Positions 46,664 to 56,430 of a stretch of 64,000 bases of DNA are shown in pieces. The notes beneath the pieces were generated by a model. It was not told the origin of the DNA. It did not search any database and worked only from the letters and a program-made list of their open reading frames with translations. The stretch comes from Alteromonas sp. 1_MG-2023. Lineage in GTDB: Bacteria; Pseudomonadota; Gammaproteobacteria; Enterobacterales; Alteromonadaceae. Where the stretch lies: assembly GCF_030547075.1 (NCBI RefSeq), contig NZ_JAUOQH010000004.1:248001-312000 (forward strand), in the 5' to 3' direction. The position numbers and the translations under genes were made by a program. Every line of letters begins with the position of its first letter. Positions within the stretch are counted from its first letter, which is position 1.

Positions 46664-48106
46664 TTAGTCAGCGTCAACTAGTCTGCCACGCCATTGCGCA
46701 GACTGCTTAAATACTAATTTGTTGAGTGCTAATGCTACTGCTATGCAGCTAATTAACGTTACTAACATCAAGTGAATGTAATGCAGTTCAAACGGTGCGT
46801 GAATGAAGCTGAAATATGAATATAAAAGCACACCGAATACCACGGCAGATATGCCTGCATAAGGGTTAACGTTATTGAATAATAGACCCACTATGAAAAT
46901 AGACAAAATAGGCATGCTGAGCAAACCATACAACTCTTGTAGCAAGTTGATAATACTTTCAGCTTGGGCATAAATAGGTACCATCACTAGTGATACAACA
47001 GTAAGAATTGCCGTAACCATACCGCTAAGCTTTGCTACTTCTGGTTTCTTATTCACGTAGGCTTCATGGATGTCGCAGACATACAACGCAGTTGCTGAAT
47101 TCAGGTTACTGTTATAGGTAGTGAGTACCGCAGCAGCTAAAGCAGCAGCAAATACACCAGATAACCAATCAGGTAACACATCGCCTACTAGCGTGCCGTA
47201 GGCCGCATCGTTAATATCGCCGTAAAGTTTATACGAGATAATGCCCGGGACGACGATAATGGTCGGTACTATGATGAAACGAATGATAGCAGCGGCGTAA
47301 ACCCCTTTTTGCGCTTCTTTTATGTTTGGCGCAGCCATCGCACGTTGTGTAATGGTTTGGTTAGTACTCCAATAAAACGTTTGAATGAAAATCATACCTG
47401 TAAGCAGTGTCTGCCATGGAAGTGGAGAATCCGCATCACCTATCAGGGTTAAACGCTCCGCTGGAATTCCAGAGAAATCAAAGTCGATAGCAACCATTGC
47501 AAGTACCACTACTACGATAGCCATAACAAGTAACAGTACACCTGAATAGGTATCTGAAACAGCTACCGCGCGCAGCCCGCCAAATATAGCGTATAGCGCA
47601 CCTATTACAGCAAATGCAGTCGCGACATACATAAGTGGTAGGTCTAAGTTGAACATATTAATCATGAATAAAGAGCCAGAATAGATAACCGCTGGCATGA
47701 ATATAAGACTACTTCCTAAGAAGAACAGCAGCCCGATAAGCGCACGAATATGTTTATTGCTGTAACGCTTTTCTAAAAGCTCAGTAGTGGTTGTACACTG
47801 ATAATGATAATAAACAGGAAGGAAAATTCGGGCTAGAATTATTAAACCTATAACAGCTGCAAATTCCCACCACGCGAGCAACGCCATCTGGTTGCCATTC
47901 ATACCTACCAATTGGTCGGTACTTAAGTTTGTTAAGGTAATAGAGCCCGCGACAAAGATCCACGTAAGACCGCCGCCAGCTAGAAAGTATTCTTTAGTTT
48001 CACTTGCTGTACTGTGCCCATGTCCGCGGCACTTTATATAGGTAAGTAACCCGATAAGTGCGGTAATAACGAAGAAGACGATGATTTGGATTAAGCTGCC
48101 TGACAC
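46664..48106 (-). CDS. Solute:sodium symporter (SSS family), probably for an alpha-galactoside
   Basis: A 480-residue inner-membrane symporter with about 14 helices. GLTWIFVAGSITLTNLSTDQLVGMNG and YWSTNQTITQRAMAAPNIKEAQKG correspond to the substrate-site helices of SSS sugar transporters. The GTG start follows GAGGAG by six bases. It belongs to the leftward cluster that begins with the TonB receptor; a terminator-like hairpin in between may reduce its expression relative to the receptor. Because the alpha-galactosidase is cytoplasmic, this is the likely importer of the intact sugar. Confidence 0.88.
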   Translation of the reverse strand: MSGSLIQIIVFFVITALIGLLTYIKCRGHGHSTASETKEYFLAGGGLTWIFVAGSITLTNLSTDQLVGMNGNQMALLAWWEFAAVIGLIILARIFLPVYYHYQCTTTTELLEKRYSNKHIRALIGLLFFLGSSLIFMPAVIYSGSLFMINMFNLDLPLMYVATAFAVIGALYAIFGGLRAVAVSDTYSGVLLLVMAIVVVVLAMVAIDFDFSGIPAERLTLIGDADSPLPWQTLLTGMIFIQTFYWSTNQTITQRAMAAPNIKEAQKGVYAAAIIRFIIVPTIIVVPGIISYKLYGDINDAAYGTLVGDVLPDWLSGVFAAALAAAVLTTYNSNLNSATALYVCDIHEAYVNKKPEVAKLSGMVTAILTVVSLVMVPIYAQAESIINLLQELYGLLSMPILSIFIVGLLFNNVNPYAGISAVVFGVLLYSYFSFIHAPFELHYIHLMLVTLISCIAVALALNKLVFKQSAQWRGRLVDAD

Positions 48107-48133
48107 AAAAAACTCCTCAGCAGTAGAAACAAC

Positions 48134-48159
48134 AAAAAGGGGGCGAGAGTGCCCCCTTT
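48134..48159 (-). terminator. Terminator or attenuator between the TonB receptor and symporter genes
   Basis: On the minus strand AAAGGGGGC and GCCCCCTTT pair around a six-base loop and run into TTTTT. It lies inside the operon, so partial read-through is likely. Confidence 0.75.
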
Positions 48160-48173
48160 CATTCTAGGTATAA

Positions 48174-50918
48174 TTAGAAGTTAGCACGTACGCCAACTGC
48201 ATAGCGAGCACCATCATTCACTTGTTGTACAAAGTGTTCTGATAGGCGTCCACGACGGGTTAGCTCTTCTTCGGTAATATTAATACCTTCGAAGAATACG
48301 GTAACGGTTTCATTAACATCATAGCTTACGCTCATATCCACTTGGGTATATGTCTCTGTGAACAGAGGCTCAGTACCACCAAGCGAGCTTACTGCTTCTT
48401 GCATGAAAGTTTCACGGTTGTTCAGTGCTACACGGGCCTGGAACGCGTCTTTTTCATAGAAAAGTGTAATGTTCTGAGAGTTACCTAATCCTGGTAGGCT
48501 AAATTCCGCATCAGAATTTACGATAGTCGCGTTAGCCTGAATACCAAAGCCACTTTCTAGCGTGTGTAACCATGCTAGCTCGATACCTTCAACATTCAAT
48601 GTTTCGCCATTACGAGGACGAAGGACACTAAATGTATACTCACCGCTATCTAAGAATAAAGATTCTTCTTCAGTAGATGAAGAGATGAAGTCTTCGACTT
48701 CTTTATTAAATGCAGCTGCGGAGAAGTAACTTGTATCATCATAATACCATTCTAAAGATACATCCCAACTGGTTGCACTATACGGCTTAAGCTCGGTGTT
48801 ACCCGCTTGAGCTTGCAAGTTACCTGGTCGAGAAACGGTTACGTTGAACACAGGTACTAGATCGTCCATCATTGGGCGAGTTAGTGTTTCTGAGTAAGCG
48901 TAACGAAGGTATAAATCGTCAGCTAATTGCAGTTTCACGTTTACATTAGGCAGTAAAGACGAGTAGCTATTCTTCTCGTTTATAGCAGTACCAACATCTG
49001 TTGCGTAAACGATATTGTAATCTGAAGGATCGTTCGGAATAACTTGTAGATCTTGAACTTCTTGAATCGTTCCATCCACCGATGTATCAGTTTCGGTATA
49101 ACGGAAACCGAAATTAATATCTAATGGTAAATCTGAGATTTCAGTTTGGAAATAGAACTGCGTATACACACTCAGTAATTCTTCACCAACAACATATGAG
49201 TCAGCACTTGGTTGTGGGTCAGAAATATTGGTTGCATCAAGCGCTGCGCGAACGTCTTCAAATGATGAGCCAGTTGCATCAGCAATCTGTTGTGCAGCTT
49301 CGTCAGAATTGGCGTAGTCAAAATAAGCTTCAGGATCGTACGTTAACCATTGGTTAGGTACACCGTCAAAGTAGTTTTTGGCAGTAAATACTGATAATAA
49401 CTCGTCTGGCAAATCAAATTGGTAGCCACAGTAAATACTACAGGCAGATGCGTATAGGCGAGTATTGTCTTTTTCACGGTCTTGGTAGTAAACACCGAAG
49501 TCCATTTTATAAAAAGCGTTATCTGAATCGGGCACCCAAGTAAAGTCTGCACGGTATTCAGAGATTGTGTCTTCCGTATTATAACCGTTACGCTCATTGT
49601 AGTGCATACGGCCTAACGATGGAGTTTGCAATGCAGCATCGCCGCCATCTACGGTAAGCGTAGGTGTGTCACCAGAAAAATCGACACTGTAAGCATTGTT
49701 ATAACCAACCACTGTGAAGTAGTTATCACCGCCGCTGTTATCTTTAGCTGTCGATGTTGATAAATCGATTACTGCGGTAAGGTTATCGTTAACCAACCAC
49801 TCAAAATTAGCGCCAAACGCTTGAATCTCTACATCTCGGCCGTAGCGACGACGGATGAAATCAGTAGCACCACCAACGCCATCTACTAATGTGCTGTCTA
49901 AGCTAGTAAGTGAGCCATTGTCATTAAATGTCATGTTATCTAAGTTGCTGTCGGTGAACCAATGGCCAACACTGGTTGCATCAGAATCTACTTCGAACTT
50001 AGAGTACAAACCGTCAAGGGTAAGTACCATGTCATCATTTGGAGCATATTGAACGACTAAGTTACCCGATGTTCTTTCACGGTCTACTAAATCAACGATT
50101 TGGTCGAAGTTTTGTGGAACATAAACACCATTGTATTGAGAGCTATCTGCATAGTCTGGGTTATCTAGTTCTGAACGATCGGTAACGCTAACATCTGGAC
50201 GCCAGTAACGAGTTTCCAACATATTAGTTTGTAGTTTGCGTTGTTGGAAAGAAGCGGCTGCAAGTACGCCAAGTTTGCCATCTAAAAAGGTGTTAGTGAT
50301 AAGCCCTGAAACTTGTGGTGTCGTTTCTTCAGAAATATCTTCATACATACCTTTAACACTGGCAACGGCTTTGAAGCCATCAAAAGCGAGCGGGCGAGCC
50401 GTTGTTACTTCTACAGTAGAACCTATACCACCTTCTTGCATAGAAGCTAGTGGGCTTTTATAAACCTTAGCGCCACTGATAAGTTCAGCAGGAAGTGTAT
50501 CGAAGCTAAATGCTCTGCCTTGATTCTCGGTAGCAATTTGACGACCATTTACAAGAACGGTGTTGAAGTCGGGGCCAAAACCACGAACGGTAATAAATTG
50601 ACCTTCCCCACCACTTCTATCGATTGCAACACCGGTAATACGCTGAAGCGACTCTGCAACGTTTTGATCTGGAAACTTACCAATATCTTCGGCAGTAATA
50701 CCGTCGTAAACAACATCAGATGCTTTTTTATCTAACATCGATGCTTTTAGAGAGCTGGTAAAACCTTTAACTTCAATAATTTCAACTTGATCATCTGAAG
50801 GTGTCGCTTCTTCTTGAGCGAATACCAACGGGGCGTGTAAGGCAGAAGCAATAGCAACACCTAGCAGTGAGCGTTTTGCTATTGGACCTAATAATGATGT
50901 GTTAATTTTATGTGTCAC
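48174..50918 (-). CDS. TonB-dependent receptor, probably for alpha-galactosides
   Basis: A 914-residue outer-membrane receptor. A signal peptide ends near LVFAQ. The plug has the CAZyme-associated form ADIGKFPDQN-type, AESLQRITGVAIDR, GPDFNTVLVNGRQ, and FDTLPAELISGAKVYKSP, and the barrel ends YAVGVRANF with a terminal Phe. The GTG start follows GGAG by eight bases. A GalR-type palindrome lies 170 bp upstream. Position at the head of the symporter, halogenase, SapC and alpha-galactosidase set points to uptake of raffinose- or melibiose-like sugars. Confidence 0.92.
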   Translation of the reverse strand: MTHKINTSLLGPIAKRSLLGVAIASALHAPLVFAQEEATPSDDQVEIIEVKGFTSSLKASMLDKKASDVVYDGITAEDIGKFPDQNVAESLQRITGVAIDRSGGEGQFITVRGFGPDFNTVLVNGRQIATENQGRAFSFDTLPAELISGAKVYKSPLASMQEGGIGSTVEVTTARPLAFDGFKAVASVKGMYEDISEETTPQVSGLITNTFLDGKLGVLAAASFQQRKLQTNMLETRYWRPDVSVTDRSELDNPDYADSSQYNGVYVPQNFDQIVDLVDRERTSGNLVVQYAPNDDMVLTLDGLYSKFEVDSDATSVGHWFTDSNLDNMTFNDNGSLTSLDSTLVDGVGGATDFIRRRYGRDVEIQAFGANFEWLVNDNLTAVIDLSTSTAKDNSGGDNYFTVVGYNNAYSVDFSGDTPTLTVDGGDAALQTPSLGRMHYNERNGYNTEDTISEYRADFTWVPDSDNAFYKMDFGVYYQDREKDNTRLYASACSIYCGYQFDLPDELLSVFTAKNYFDGVPNQWLTYDPEAYFDYANSDEAAQQIADATGSSFEDVRAALDATNISDPQPSADSYVVGEELLSVYTQFYFQTEISDLPLDINFGFRYTETDTSVDGTIQEVQDLQVIPNDPSDYNIVYATDVGTAINEKNSYSSLLPNVNVKLQLADDLYLRYAYSETLTRPMMDDLVPVFNVTVSRPGNLQAQAGNTELKPYSATSWDVSLEWYYDDTSYFSAAAFNKEVEDFISSSTEEESLFLDSGEYTFSVLRPRNGETLNVEGIELAWLHTLESGFGIQANATIVNSDAEFSLPGLGNSQNITLFYEKDAFQARVALNNRETFMQEAVSSLGGTEPLFTETYTQVDMSVSYDVNETVTVFFEGINITEEELTRRGRLSEHFVQQVNDGARYAVGVRANF

Positions 50919-51087
50919 TGTGTTTTCTCCGTAAGTAGGCTATTTTCTACTTAGTTTGCGTACAAATAGCGTAATAAGTATGTTCGGATCAATGTTATTA
51001 ACATTCTTTTTACACGTTTAGTAACCTAAATTTCTAATTATTGTTATTAAGATGCTGAAATTAAAGGCTTTTAAAAATTAAGGAATA

Positions 51088-51103
51088 AGGTAAACGTTTT
51101 CCT
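51088..51103. promoter_or_regulatory. GalR-type operator before the alpha-galactoside TonB receptor
   Basis: AGGTAAACGTTTTCCT is a CG-centred palindrome of the same form as those before galT and the alpha-galactosidase. A weaker match, TTTTACACGTTTAGTA, lies at 51008-51023. Confidence 0.7.
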
Positions 51104-51169
51104 TAATTTTTGATAGTAACACAAATTTGGATTGTAATGACAATGTTATAAAAATATTTTTTTATATTA

Positions 51170-51194
51170 ATAGCGCGATTTATTACCGCGCTAT
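51170..51194. terminator. Hairpin downstream of glpK
   Basis: ATAGCGCG and CGCGCTAT form a perfect eight-base stem around a nine-base loop. No clean T-run follows on the glpK strand, so it is a weak terminator candidate. Confidence 0.45.
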
Positions 51195-51210
51195 ATAAGG
51201 AGGGAGTAAA

Positions 51211-52695
51211 TTAGCTGCAGCGAATGCGGGCAACGGCGTTTTTCCAGCCATCATAGGCCTTGTCACGCTCTTCTTTGGAAAGCCGAGGTGTGAAAATACT
51301 GTCGCTTTTCCAGCACTCGGTAAGGGAATCAACCGATGTAAATACACCGGCCTGAAGACCTGCAAGGAATGCGGCGCCAAGTGCGGTGGTTTCGGTAATT
51401 TCAGGGCGTTCAACTTCTGCACCTAATACGTCAGACAAGAAGCCCATCACCCAGTCATTTCGGGACATTCCGCCATCTACGCGAATAGTCGTTGGTCTTG
51501 CACCATCGCTTTCCATGGCTTTTTGTAAATCTTTGGTTTGGTAGCATACTGATTGTAAACCAGCGGCAACTATTTCACTTATTCCCGTATCGCGAGTTAA
51601 CCCTAAAATTGCTCCACGAGCATCAGGATCCCAATAAGGCGCGCCTAACCCGGTAAATGCAGGCACAAGGAAAACACCGTTATCTTGACGGGCTCTTTGG
51701 GCCAAGGCTTCAGTTTCTGAAGCATCATCAATAAGCTTTAAGCCATCCCGTAGCCATTGCACAGTAGCGCCGGCCATAAAGATACTGCCCTCTAAGGCGT
51801 AAGTGGTTTTACCATTTAGCCTGTAACCGACGGTAGTTAACAAACGATTCTTAGATTGAAGCGGCTCATCGCCCGTATTCAAAATCATAAAACAGCCAGT
51901 ACCATAGGTACTTTTCGCCATGCCTTTTTCAAAGCAAGCCTGGCCAACAAGCGCAGCTTGCTGATCGCCCGCCACACCTTGAATAGGAATGTTGCAGCCT
52001 AAAATATCTTTATCAACAACACCAAATTCATCAGCACAATCCATAACTTCTGGCAGCATTGATTTAGGGATATTAAAGGTGTCGAGTAATCTCTCATCCC
52101 AGCATTGCTCGTTAATGTCGAACAGCATAGTACGGGATGCGTTGGTAGCATCGGTTTTATGAGATTCGCCGTTGGTCAAACGCCAAATCAAAAATGTATC
52201 GACGGTACCGAAAAGGAGTTCGCCGGCTTCGGCCTGGTCGCGTGCGCCATCTACATTATCTAAGATCCAAGCCAATTTAGAGGCCGAAAAATAAGGGTCT
52301 AGCAACAAACCTGTGGATTCGGTGATATGCGCAACTAGGCTTTCATCGTCATCAAGCTCGCGGCATTGCTGAGCGGTACGCCTGTCTTGCCACACTATAG
52401 CGGGGTACACAGGTTTGCCCGTGTTTTTGTTCCACACCAGGGTGGTTTCACGTTGGTTGGTGATCCCTACCGTGGCGATATCTTCAGGTGATACCGAGCA
52501 TTTATCAAACACCTGCTTCATGGTAGTGGTTACGCTTTCCCAAATTTCTTCAGGATCGTGCTCTACCCATCCATCTTGAGGATATTTTTGAGAAAACTCT
52601 TGTTGAGCAACGGCTACAATGGCGCCATCTGGTGCAAAGATAATGCTACGCGAACTCGTAGTTCCTTGGTCTATGGCAAGAATATATTGGCCCAT
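51211..52695 (-). CDS. glpK: Glycerol kinase
   Basis: Phosphorylates glycerol to glycerol 3-phosphate in the cytosol. The 494-residue protein begins [20 protein letters not shown], the FGGY-kinase nucleotide loop, with [44 protein letters not shown] and [15 protein letters not shown] as further family motifs. The ATG preceded by AGGAG was chosen; the frame opens 18 bases earlier. It is divergent from glpR, with GlpR-type sites between them. No glpF facilitator is in the window. Confidence 0.97.
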   Translation of the reverse strand: MGQYILAIDQGTTSSRSIIFAPDGAIVAVAQQEFSQKYPQDGWVEHDPEEIWESVTTTMKQVFDKCSVSPEDIATVGITNQRETTLVWNKNTGKPVYPAIVWQDRRTAQQCRELDDDESLVAHITESTGLLLDPYFSASKLAWILDNVDGARDQAEAGELLFGTVDTFLIWRLTNGESHKTDATNASRTMLFDINEQCWDERLLDTFNIPKSMLPEVMDCADEFGVVDKDILGCNIPIQGVAGDQQAALVGQACFEKGMAKSTYGTGCFMILNTGDEPLQSKNRLLTTVGYRLNGKTTYALEGSIFMAGATVQWLRDGLKLIDDASETEALAQRARQDNGVFLVPAFTGLGAPYWDPDARGAILGLTRDTGISEIVAAGLQSVCYQTKDLQKAMESDGARPTTIRVDGGMSRNDWVMGFLSDVLGAEVERPEITETTALGAAFLAGLQAGVFTSVDSLTECWKSDSIFTPRLSKEERDKAYDGWKNAVARIRCS

Positions 52696-52758
52696 GACAC
52701 GTCTCCTGAACATAATTTGCTAAGAGTTTGCACCATTTACACCAGTTTAACAATGCTA

Positions 52759-52800
52759 TATTTTCGAAAACGAACATTTCAGTGTTCGAATTGCCATAGG
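52759..52800. promoter_or_regulatory. GlpR operators between glpK and glpR
   Basis: TATTTTCGAAAACGAACATT (52759-52778) fits the E. coli GlpR consensus (WATKYTCGWW with its inverted partner) at every position. AGTGTTCGAA begins a second, half-degenerate site at 52781. Both lie just upstream of glpK and can repress it and glpR. Confidence 0.75.
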
Positions 52801-52851
52801 CAGGGTAAGATGAACCACGTATAATAAAGAAGCCACAGCAGGAGTGACCCA

Positions 52852-53610
52852 ATGAACCAAACGCAAAGACACGAAAAAATTGTTAGTTTTATCAAGCAAA
52901 ATGGCTTCATGTCTATTGATGATTTGGTGACTCGCTGCGACGTTACTCCGCAAACTATCCGCCGGGATCTCAATCAACTAGCTGAAGCTGGCGTAGTTAG
53001 CCGATACCATGGTGGGGCAGGGCTTAACAGAAGTTGGGAAAATACCCCCTATCAAGAACGTAAAACGCAAAACAGCGAAGTTAAAGAACGCATTGCTGAA
53101 GCGGTGGCTAGCATGATCCCCGATGGCGCTTCGTTGTTTATTAATATCGGTACCACTACCGAAATGATAGCCAGCAAACTGCTTAATCATAAAAATTTGC
53201 ACGTAGTGACGAATAACATCCATGTCGCTACTATTCTTTCAGCAAAAGAAGACTTTTCAGTGATTATCGCTGCCGGCGAGGTGCGTTATCGCGACGGCGG
53301 TATTATTGGTGAAGCAACTTGCGACTTCATCAGTCAATTTAGAATGGATTACGGCATTATAGGCATTAGTGGAATTAGCGCCGACGGCGCTTTGCTTGAT
53401 TTTGACTTTCGAGAAGTAAAAGTTTCTCAAGCCATATTAGAACACACCCAGCACGTTATTCTTGCTGCCGATTACAGTAAGTTCGAGCGAAGAGCCATGG
53501 TAGAACAAGGCCATATCTCTCAAGTGGATTGCTTAGTCTGCGATCAATCACCACCTCCGGCTATTCGTAAAATTATCGATGAAAATAATATCAGTTTCGT
53601 TAAGGCCTAA
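52852..53610 (+). CDS. glpR: Glycerol-3-phosphate regulon repressor (DeoR family)
   Basis: A 252-residue DeoR-type repressor that releases DNA when it binds glycerol 3-phosphate. The helix-turn-helix is MSIDDLVTRCDVTPQTIRRDLNQLAEAGVVSRYHGGAG at residues 16-58. The sugar-phosphate sensing domain has FINIGTTTEMIASKLLNHKNLHVVTNNI and GIIGISGISADGALLDFD. It is close to E. coli GlpR in length. It sits between glpK (divergent) and glpD. Confidence 0.95.
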   Translation: MNQTQRHEKIVSFIKQNGFMSIDDLVTRCDVTPQTIRRDLNQLAEAGVVSRYHGGAGLNRSWENTPYQERKTQNSEVKERIAEAVASMIPDGASLFINIGTTTEMIASKLLNHKNLHVVTNNIHVATILSAKEDFSVIIAAGEVRYRDGGIIGEATCDFISQFRMDYGIIGISGISADGALLDFDFREVKVSQAILEHTQHVILAADYSKFERRAMVEQGHISQVDCLVCDQSPPPAIRKIIDENNISFVKA

Positions 53611-53924
53611 TTAACGAATACTCGCATCTGCAATCTTCTAATACCTATATCAAATCAATACCCATACCAAATTCTTTATCAGTGTCAGTAACAGTAACAG
53701 TATCTTTATCTGTAATGGCGCCAGCGCCAGTTGATTCACTACACGCAATGCATTTATTCGTATGCGCTCAGTCATGCAGTGCAAAGCCCCCTGTCTTGTT
53801 AGCCACCAATTAGCTGCTATGTTTAAGTAAGCTAATGGCTATGTTTAATCATTGTTAGTAATTTTCGATAAAAAGCTATCGGCTTTGAAAGGCAATGTAT
53901 GGAGTACGGCGAAAAATACACTGA
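53611..53924. other. Gene-free region between glpR and glpD
   Basis: No gene is seen. It contains an AGTAACAGTAACAGTATC microrepeat near 53686, and GCTATGTTTAA twice as a perfect direct repeat (53816 and 53838), exactly 22 bp apart. A short CGATA/TATCG stem follows at 53866-53881. Confidence 0.5.
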
Positions 53925-53944
53925 AATGTTCGTTAATGTTCGTT
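53925..53944 (+). promoter_or_regulatory. Putative GlpR site before glpD (tandem half-sites)
   Basis: AATGTTCGTT occurs twice head to tail. Each copy is a good GlpR half-site, but the direct arrangement differs from the usual inverted repeat. TTGACA at 53950 directly downstream is a good -35 element. Confidence 0.55.
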
Positions 53945-54014
53945 TTGTGTTGACATGTTTTCTTTTTGGTTGTCAAATAGCCAGCATGCAAGTGAAGCCG
54001 AAAGGGACGAGAAT

Positions 54015-55574
54015 ATGAATCAAGATACAAATAATACACAAACCGTTGATGTGTTAGTGGTTGGCGGCGGTGTAAACGGTGCCGGTGTAGCACTGGATGC
54101 GGCTGGTCGAGGCCTTTCGGTAGTGCTTTGCGAAAAGGGCGATCTTGCTGGCGCAACGTCTTCTTCAAGCAGTAAGCTTATTCACGGCGGTTTACGTTAT
54201 TTAGAGCACTATGAATTTCGTTTAGTGAAAGAGGCGCTAGCCGAGCGAGAAGTGTTACTTCAAAAAGCCCCTCATATTATGTGGCCGCTACGTTTTCGTT
54301 TGCCCCATCAAAAACATCTTCGTCCCGCGTGGATGATTCGTATTGGCTTATTCCTTTACGATTCTTTAGCAAAACGAAACATGCTGCCGCGTTCAAAGAA
54401 AATGTCTACTTCGCCAACGGGCCCGCTTGTTAATGATATATCAACGTGTTTCGAATACTCAGATGGCTGGGTAGATGATGCTCGCTTAGTGGTACTTAAC
54501 GCGCTTGCTGCCCAAGAAAAGGGCGCCACTATACATACTCGTACAGAGTGTATCAGTGCCGAAAAGCAAGATGATTTGTGGAAAGTGACATTAAAAGACA
54601 TTGAAGGGAAAACGTTTACAGTGCTTGCGAAAGCGGTTGTAAATGCCGCAGGCCCTTGGGCGGTTTCTTTCCTCGATAGATTAGCTGATACGAAAAACCC
54701 AAATGCAATGCGTATGGTTAAAGGCAGCCACTTTATTGTTCCTAAGCTTTACGATACCGATGAAGCTTATATTCTTCAGAATAAAGATGATCGAATTGTT
54801 TTCGTTATCCCTTATGAAGATGACTTTTCTTTAGTGGGTACTACTGACGAAAATTACGTGGGGGAACCAACGAAAGCGGCTATTTCCGAAGCAGAAACCG
54901 ATTACCTTGTTGATGTGGTAAATACGTATTTTAAAAGCAAGATTACGCCCGATGATATTGTGCATAGCTACAGTGGCGTGCGCCCTTTGTTAGAAGAAGC
55001 GAATGCATCGGCTCAAGAACTAACTCGTGATTATAAAGTCGAGTTAAGCGGTACGGCATCAACGCCTATTTTACTTAATATATTCGGCGGTAAAATTACC
55101 ACTTATCGTAAGCTTGCCGAACATGCGGTAGACAAGTTAGTGACGTTATTTCCAAAAGCTGGAAAAGCATGGACGAAAGAAGTACCACTACCTGGTGGCG
55201 CTTTCGCTGATAAAGCCACGCTGCTTAGCGAACTTAAACAGGATTATCCTTGGTTGCCAGCAGAAGTTTGTGTGCGTTATGTTCGCCAGTATGGTTTGTT
55301 GTGCAAACTATTCTTAAGCGGTAAGACTTCACTTAGCGAGATGGGAGAAGACTTTGGAAGTCAATTTTTCCAAGCTGAAGTAGATTACCTTATTGAGAAA
55401 GAATGGGCGTTAACGTTAGAAGATGTTATCTGGCGTAGAACCAAGCATGGCTTGCGTTTAACCGATAGCCAGAAAAGCCACCTTGAAAGTTATTTAGCGA
55501 CTAATACAGGTAAAAGCACTAAGGCCTCAACAGCTAATTTTTCAACAGAGGACGGGCTAAAACAAACGGCCTAG
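54015..55574 (+). CDS. glpD: Aerobic glycerol-3-phosphate dehydrogenase
   Basis: An FAD enzyme at the inner membrane that oxidises glycerol 3-phosphate to dihydroxyacetone phosphate and passes electrons to quinone. With the ATG used it is 519 residues. VDVLVVGGGVNGAGVALDAAGRGLSVVLCEKGDLAGATSSSSSKLIHGGLRYLE is the FAD-binding and DAO signature, and VIPYEDDFSLVGTTDENY follows in the middle. A GGGACGAG purine stretch precedes the ATG; the frame is open 60 bases further upstream without one. No other glp gene follows. Confidence 0.96.
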   Translation: MNQDTNNTQTVDVLVVGGGVNGAGVALDAAGRGLSVVLCEKGDLAGATSSSSSKLIHGGLRYLEHYEFRLVKEALAEREVLLQKAPHIMWPLRFRLPHQKHLRPAWMIRIGLFLYDSLAKRNMLPRSKKMSTSPTGPLVNDISTCFEYSDGWVDDARLVVLNALAAQEKGATIHTRTECISAEKQDDLWKVTLKDIEGKTFTVLAKAVVNAAGPWAVSFLDRLADTKNPNAMRMVKGSHFIVPKLYDTDEAYILQNKDDRIVFVIPYEDDFSLVGTTDENYVGEPTKAAISEAETDYLVDVVNTYFKSKITPDDIVHSYSGVRPLLEEANASAQELTRDYKVELSGTASTPILLNIFGGKITTYRKLAEHAVDKLVTLFPKAGKAWTKEVPLPGGAFADKATLLSELKQDYPWLPAEVCVRYVRQYGLLCKLFLSGKTSLSEMGEDFGSQFFQAEVDYLIEKEWALTLEDVIWRRTKHGLRLTDSQKSHLESYLATNTGKSTKASTANFSTEDGLKQTA

Positions 55575-55658
55575 CCTGTAAGCCCCTATGCATTGAACTC
55601 AGTGAGCTATGCGCCTAGTACGTAGTGAACCCAGTGAGCAATAACCTAGTGCGCAATG

Positions 55659-55692
55659 AACCCAGTACGCAAAAATGTATACTGGGTTTTTA
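55659..55692 (+). terminator. Terminator after glpD
   Basis: AACCCAGT (55659-55666) and ACTGGGTT (55681-55688) pair, then TTT. Just upstream, 55595-55670 carries loosely repeated CCAGTGAGC/CCAGTACGC-like units, one of which forms the left arm. Confidence 0.7.
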
Positions 55693-55755
55693 TATCTCTA
55701 AGACATGCTTTATATTAATAAAATGGAAAAAAGCGTTTATTAAAAGGATTTCAGT

Positions 55756-56301
55756 ATGCGTGAAATCATACTCGTTCGACATGGAAAGCCGTTATCTGCA
55801 CACAATAATAAAGTTAATGCCGTAGATTACTCAAAGTGGGTAAGGGCGTATGACTTTTCAGAATTAGATCCCTCAAGTAAACCGGGTGCACCGGTAGACT
55901 TCACTAATAGCTATGTCATTGTTAGCCCATTAAAGCGGGCTAAATTATCGGCTGCACACCTTGGTGCCATTAAAATAGATGAGGAACTACCTAATCTAAA
56001 AGAGATGGATATCCCTTACTATAAACTGCCTTTGAAACTAAGAGCGTGGCATTGGGTGTTGTTGTGTCGCCTTATGTGGTTTATGGGAAAAACGGGGCGG
56101 TTTGAAAGCTTTAAAGATGCTAAAAAAAGAGTAGTGGAGCTTGCGGAATACCTAAAATTACTCAGCGAAACGCAATCTAAAATAATTCTTGTAGGTCATG
56201 GGCTTACTAACAGATTTTTACGCAAAAAACTGCAAGCAGAAGGTTGGTCACTACAAGCCAAAGACAATAAATTTTGGGGGGTTACTCGACTTACCCGTTA
56301 A
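55756..56301 (+). CDS. Histidine phosphatase (phosphoglycerate-mutase-like) family protein
   Basis: A 181-residue protein. The catalytic RHG motif is in REIILVRHGKPLSA at the N-terminus, the conserved SPLKRAKLSA corresponds to the second arginine region, LKEMDIPYY contains the acid, and IILVGHGLTNRFLRKKL holds the second histidine. The middle (KLRAWHWVLLCRLMWFMG) is hydrophobic, so it may touch the membrane. AAGGATTTC precedes the ATG. The substrate is unknown; a SixA/CobC-type or generic phosphomonoesterase role is possible. Confidence 0.83.
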   Translation: MREIILVRHGKPLSAHNNKVNAVDYSKWVRAYDFSELDPSSKPGAPVDFTNSYVIVSPLKRAKLSAAHLGAIKIDEELPNLKEMDIPYYKLPLKLRAWHWVLLCRLMWFMGKTGRFESFKDAKKRVVELAEYLKLLSETQSKIILVGHGLTNRFLRKKLQAEGWSLQAKDNKFWGVTRLTR

Positions 56302-56430
56302 TACTGTTTCTTTCACTTCATTTCACTTCACCTCACAAACGAAACGCTAAATTCGCTAAAACGTAAAATTACTCAGTGTTTCTTGATTTCTGCCGTTAAT
56401 ATAAAGGCGAGAAAGGGAAGGAACGTTCAC

